From Hallella seregens ATCC 51272 (GTDB taxonomy: Bacteria; Bacteroidota; Bacteroidia; Bacteroidales; Bacteroidaceae), in assembly GCF_000518545.1 (NCBI RefSeq), contig NZ_JADU01000016.1, positions 40,773-104,772 on the forward strand: a stretch of 64,000 nt of DNA, written 5' to 3'. Shown in pieces: positions 60,619 to 64,000 of the stretch. Under the pieces are notes generated by a model. The model had not been told where the DNA came from. It did no database searches and saw only the letters and a list, made by a program, of their open reading frames with translations. A program made the translations under genes and the position numbers. How positions within the stretch are numbered: position 1 is the stretch's first letter; each line of letters opens with the position of its first letter.

Positions 60619-63450
60619 ATGATAAGATTCAAGGAATATCTGGAGCGCAGGGCCCGCAGGGCGGCGTTCATGAGTGTGTGCCTCGCGGGGCTCACAGGTT
60701 TCGGCGGGTTCTTCCTCGGCTCGTGCGCCAACGAGGACTTGGGCAAGAACCTGGGCGAGGAGGGCGACAGGAACGCCGCCGTGGCCTTCAACGTGAGCGA
60801 AGCGCAGGACGACGCGCAGACCGCCGCCAAAGCCATGCCGGGCGTGCCCGTGACGCGCGCGGCGTTCAGCGAGCAACTGGGCATGATGAACCTCACGCCC
60901 GCAGACCTTACCACGCAGAAGCTCGCCGTGCAGGGAGCCGCCGGGGCCGACCTCTGCCTCATCGAGACCACCACACCCGGCATCTTCAACCCCACGGGCA
61001 CCGCTAATGCCGCAGAGGGCACAGAGGCCCCGGACAACGGCAGCACGGACGGCCCGGCCACCCGCGCCAACGTCACCACACTGGCCACGCTGGGCAACTT
61101 CACCACCATCGGCTACCGCGGCACTTCGGCCACCGACATCGGCCAGCTGCCATGGTTCCACGACAAGGACACGCGGCCCGACGGCACCCTCGTGAGTCCC
61201 ATCTACTGGTGGATCATCCGGCCCTACGCCAAGTTTTTCGCCATTGCCCCGCGCGAGGCCGCAAGCTACGCCAAGCTCAAGATCTCGCCCGACACCTACG
61301 CCGGCACGCCTTACGTGGACTTCGAGGTGGAGCCGAACGTGAAGAACCAGAAAGACCTCATGACAGCCTGCTCGGGCCTCGTGCATTACGACACGCCCGA
61401 CGTGGCCCCGCGGACCGACCTCAAGTTCCGCCACGCCCTCACCGCCGTGCGCTTCAAGGTGGGACAGAACCTCTCGTACAACAAGCGGATCAGCAAGATA
61501 GAGATCATCGGCGCCAGGAACAAGGGCCGCTACGTCCTGCCCACCGACGGCAACAGCACCGGCACCTGGAGCAGCCTCGACGCCTCCACGGCCACCTTTA
61601 CCCTCGGTGGAGACGGCACGGTGAACGTGAGCACCTCGCAGTCTCCCAACCAACTCATCACAGGCATCAACAACGACAACTACACGTTCTACATGATTCC
61701 GCAGGAGCTCACGGGCGTGAAGGTGAAAGTTTACTTCTCAGACAACTCCACACCCATCGAGGCCGACCTCTCGGGCAGGTGGAAGCCCGGCACCACGAAG
61801 ACCTACGCCCTCTCGCAGAAGAACTCCTCGTGGGAATACCAGCTCACCATCACCCCCATCCCCAATGCCGCAGAGTACACCGACACCCAGACCGGCAACT
61901 ACGGCATACAGAGCTACCGCGAGACCTCGGGCACACGCCAGCCCGTGAAGTGGAAAGTCGTGGGCTATCAGGAGAGTGCCGACGGCGGCGCAACATTCGG
62001 CCCCGAAACCACCGCCAAGCCCGCATGGCTCACCGCCCTGACCGCGGAGGAGGGCGACGGCTCTGCATGGAGCCCAGAAACCGGCAAGGCCACGATCCAG
62101 GCTGCACCGATAATCGACAAAATGGAGTCCTACAACAAGGTGTTGCGCGAGGCCACGGCCAAAACCGGCCCCGACGGCTACTACGACCTGTCCATGCACG
62201 ACTTCAAGGGCAATCCCACGGCGAAGCGCAACACGGCCAACTCCTACCTCATCTCGGCCCCGGGCCACTACAAGATTCCACTGGTCTACGGCAACGCCAT
62301 CACGGACGGGAAGGACAACAAGCATGCCTATATCAGGCAAGCACCAGGCACGTTATACGAACATCTCTTCCTGCGCAACTTCAAGGATCACAACAATGCA
62401 GACATCCATTCGCCTTACATCAACGTGCAGAATGCTGCGGACCCTGCCACACAGGCCGCTATCGTATGGACCGACCAAGCCGGAATCGTGGACGGCTTGT
62501 CCGTAACCAACAATGGCCAGGACTCTTACCTCAACTTCCATGTGCCGGCCAACAAAATCCGTAACGGCAACGCTGTTGTCGCCGTCAAGAACGCAAGCGG
62601 AACCATCATGTGGTCGTGGCACCTGTGGTTCGACCACGACGATGTTTTGGAAACCGTGAAATGTACCAATTTCCAAGGATTCGATTACTACTTCACCAAG
62701 CAGACGCTCGGTTTTACTTACCGCAAGTGGGATGCGACAACCTACGACAAGCCACGTGTGGCCCGTGTCAAGGTGGAGCAGACCGTAGCCAACAATGGCA
62801 CAAAGCGGTTTGCCTATATCGACATCACTCAGAATCCCAATAACGTCAAGAGGATTTCCGCCACTTATTACCAGTTCGGGCGCAAGGATGCCATGCCCGA
62901 TGCTGGGACTGTGAGCGATGGCTCCTACACCGGGAACGGCGGCAATAACATGTCCATCCAGAACGGCATCCAGCATCCCGGGACATTCTACACGAATGGC
63001 AACCGTTGGTCAGGTGTTCCTCCCACGGGCTACACTTATCTCAATCTTTGGTCGATGGACCTAACCCAAATGGGGCACAACGACAACACCGTCGTCAAGA
63101 CCATCTACGACCCTTGTCCTGCCGGCTTCAAGATGCCCGCATCCAACGCCTTCACCTTCTGCCTCACCGATGAAAATATACCAACTTCAGTGAATACCAA
63201 CGGCGCATGGGATTATGGCTGGAATTTCAACAACAAGATTACCAGTCCTGATGCCACCGTATATTTCCCCGCTTTCGGTATGCTCGATTACCTCAACGGT
63301 TCGGTGTACACTGGCCCCGGAATGTATTGGACGGCCGTTTCGTACAGAACGAACACCGGTTGCTGCATGAGCTTCAGCCTTATGAACGCGGTTCCGAAGT
63401 TCTACTTTTTTCGGGCGTACGGGTACTCTGCCCGCCCTGTGGCAGAATAA
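60619..63450 (+). CDS. Giant fimbrillin-like lipoprotein with C-terminal FISUMP domain
   Basis: The 943 residues start with a lipoprotein signal (FFLGSC, Cys36). Residues 45-410 look like the fimbrillin-like (Mfa-like) fold: a TRA segment after the leader and a FRHALTAVRFKVGQ core. Residues 410-740 are further beta-rich domains, and about 750-943 match the FISUMP repeat domain (YDPCPAGFKMP, then YPAFG-like VYFPAFGMLDYLNG, YWTAVSY, GYSARPV). It is probably a surface adhesin or fimbrial tip. The first two thirds are much richer in G+C at third codon positions than the last third. It lies 213 bases after the small gene and ends before a terminator at 63480. Confidence 0.85.
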   Translation: MIRFKEYLERRARRAAFMSVCLAGLTGFGGFFLGSCANEDLGKNLGEEGDRNAAVAFNVSEAQDDAQTAAKAMPGVPVTRAAFSEQLGMMNLTPADLTTQKLAVQGAAGADLCLIETTTPGIFNPTGTANAAEGTEAPDNGSTDGPATRANVTTLATLGNFTTIGYRGTSATDIGQLPWFHDKDTRPDGTLVSPIYWWIIRPYAKFFAIAPREAASYAKLKISPDTYAGTPYVDFEVEPNVKNQKDLMTACSGLVHYDTPDVAPRTDLKFRHALTAVRFKVGQNLSYNKRISKIEIIGARNKGRYVLPTDGNSTGTWSSLDASTATFTLGGDGTVNVSTSQSPNQLITGINNDNYTFYMIPQELTGVKVKVYFSDNSTPIEADLSGRWKPGTTKTYALSQKNSSWEYQLTITPIPNAAEYTDTQTGNYGIQSYRETSGTRQPVKWKVVGYQESADGGATFGPETTAKPAWLTALTAEEGDGSAWSPETGKATIQAAPIIDKMESYNKVLREATAKTGPDGYYDLSMHDFKGNPTAKRNTANSYLISAPGHYKIPLVYGNAITDGKDNKHAYIRQAPGTLYEHLFLRNFKDHNNADIHSPYINVQNAADPATQAAIVWTDQAGIVDGLSVTNNGQDSYLNFHVPANKIRNGNAVVAVKNASGTIMWSWHLWFDHDDVLETVKCTNFQGFDYYFTKQTLGFTYRKWDATTYDKPRVARVKVEQTVANNGTKRFAYIDITQNPNNVKRISATYYQFGRKDAMPDAGTVSDGSYTGNGGNNMSIQNGIQHPGTFYTNGNRWSGVPPTGYTYLNLWSMDLTQMGHNDNTVVKTIYDPCPAGFKMPASNAFTFCLTDENIPTSVNTNGAWDYGWNFNNKITSPDATVYFPAFGMLDYLNGSVYTGPGMYWTAVSYRTNTGCCMSFSLMNAVPKFYFFRAYGYSARPVAE

Positions 63451-63479
63451 TCCGATGATTTGATTCATTCGGTTTACTC

Positions 63480-63501
63480 CGGGCGGCTACAAGGCCGCCC
63501 G
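63480..63501 (+). terminator. Terminator of the adhesin gene
   Basis: CGGGCGGC, loop TACAAG, GCCGCCCG: a perfect 8 bp GC stem 30 bases after the stop, without a clear U-run. Confidence 0.65.
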
Positions 63502-63566
63502 CTGGAATACCAGCACTCTTTGACATACTGACACACACGACGGAAACGAAAATCCAACGGTGGAGA

Positions 63567-63598
63567 TTTGGAACTAACAGGGAAAAGTGGCATATTTG
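63567..63598 (+). promoter_or_regulatory. Promoter of the broken toxin-antitoxin module
   Basis: TTTG (63567-63570), 20 bases, CATATTTG (63591-63598), one mismatch from consensus. Confidence 0.55.
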
Positions 63599-63860
63599 CA
63601 GAAAATTGGCGGCCCCCGGCAGACACGCGCAGTCGCCGAATTGAAGGCTGCGAAAGATAAAGGCATGAAAATGCAAAAGGCTGACGATTTCATCAGAGAA
63701 TTTGAGGAAAGCGTATGACGGTAGTGCAAGGGTGATAGCCTACCATGTGTTTGCGACACACGACCACCTCGAAATCACCCTGCTCACTATTTACGACAAG
63801 GGCGAACTCGCCAATGTCTCAGATTCCTATCTCAAGAGCCTGTTGGCAGGTCTGCTCTGA
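63587..63860 (+). pseudogene. Remnant of a RelE/ParE-type toxin-antitoxin module
   Basis: One frame ends with VAELKAAKDKGMKMQKADDF and IREFEESV before a stop at 63716-63718, in the style of a small antitoxin C-terminus. A second frame, open 63669-63860, reads GSARVIAYHVFATHDHLEI and LLTIYDKGELANVSDSYLKS to the stop at 63858-63860. That is the C-terminal half of a RelE-type toxin (usual GGARVI, LLTIYDK, SD-YL motifs). The first about 50-60 toxin residues are missing and no good start codon exists, so the module is probably dead. RelE toxins cut mRNA on the ribosome. Confidence 0.6.
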
Positions 63861-63888
63861 CCGCAATTCCCTTTTCCAAGAAAAAAAT

Positions 63889-63925
63889 CCGTCCCACGCT
63901 CCACTTCGATTGGAGCGTGGGACGG
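63889..63925. terminator. Terminator after the toxin remnant
   Basis: CCGTCCCACGCTCCA (63889-63903) and TGGAGCGTGGGACGG (63911-63925) form a perfect 15 bp stem with a seven-base loop; A's on the left (63881-63887) and TTTT on the right (63929-63932) suit use in both directions. Confidence 0.85.
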
Positions 63926-64000
63926 TCGTTTTCAACCGCTACCGAGATTTTTCGTTTTCCGTCGTGTTGTATGTACTGAATCAACCGTTCCCTGCCCATC

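Noticed and set aside
60115..61653. Minus-strand frame of 512 codons opposite the adhesin start
   Set aside because: Caused by the extreme G/C third positions of the adhesin; Gly/Val/Arg/Ala-rich and without domains.

Overview
The window reads as a chromosomal piece of a Bacteroidales bacterium, most likely Prevotellaceae. The evidence is the promoter type (TTTG, about 20 bases, TAnnTTTG) seen before many genes, the short primary sigma factor without region 1.1, the long-form HisG, an eukaryote-like glycogen branching enzyme, GH127 and DUF4450 glycosidases, FimA/Mfa-like and FISUMP surface proteins, and the almost complete lack of Shine-Dalgarno sequences. No rRNA, tRNA, CRISPR array, integrase or intact insertion sequence was seen.

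Layout. 1-306 is the start of an MltF-like lipoprotein. 422-3685 is hisGDC, running tail to tail into a membrane protein gene without the expected hisB. 4886-8652 (minus) is a MORN-repeat protein, a YhcH-type protein and glgB. 8809-11027 holds kdsB, a DnaJ-like gene and rpsP with an unusual repeat tail. 11161-11535 is an array of nine 41-42 bp palindromic repeats. 11648-18347 (minus) is galE and the complete rseC-rnfBCDGEA operon, an ion-pumping ferredoxin:NAD oxidoreductase. 18522-23392 encodes a secreted protein, an OmpA-type porin and a coiled-coil lipoprotein. 24208-25083 is rpoD. 25233-28352 is a GH127 glycosidase. 28541-34723 is a five-gene operon: an NTPase-CYTH fusion, two deoxynucleoside kinases in tandem, a membrane-anchored pseudokinase and a DUF3943 outer-membrane protein. 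34837-43023 holds small and housekeeping genes: a 55-residue membrane protein, a TPR protein, a histidine phosphatase, enolase, a HAD phosphatase, a flavodiiron protein, rubredoxin, a broken doxX, a lipoprotein and a SemiSWEET.

43346-53907 (minus) is a six-gene export operon (TolC, HlyD-type adaptor, outer-membrane beta-barrel receptor, two FtsX-type permeases, one ATPase). It is divergent from 54150-56678, an NtrC-type regulator and its histidine kinase. The divergent region carries a sigma-54-like promoter for the export operon and two dyads plus a half-site of the form TGTCCAA-N3-TTGGACA about 90-130 bases upstream of it, so the regulator probably activates the operon.

59777-63501 is the most unusual locus. 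A strong promoter drives a tiny ORF containing a (CT)13 tract, followed by three hairpins, a small acidic protein and a 943-residue fimbrillin/FISUMP lipoprotein. In the sequenced state the tiny ORF stops at once after the tract. One extra CT unit would keep it open through all hairpins to 12 bases before the next gene, suggesting phase-variable attenuation of a surface adhesin. The window ends in the remains of a RelE-type toxin-antitoxin module.
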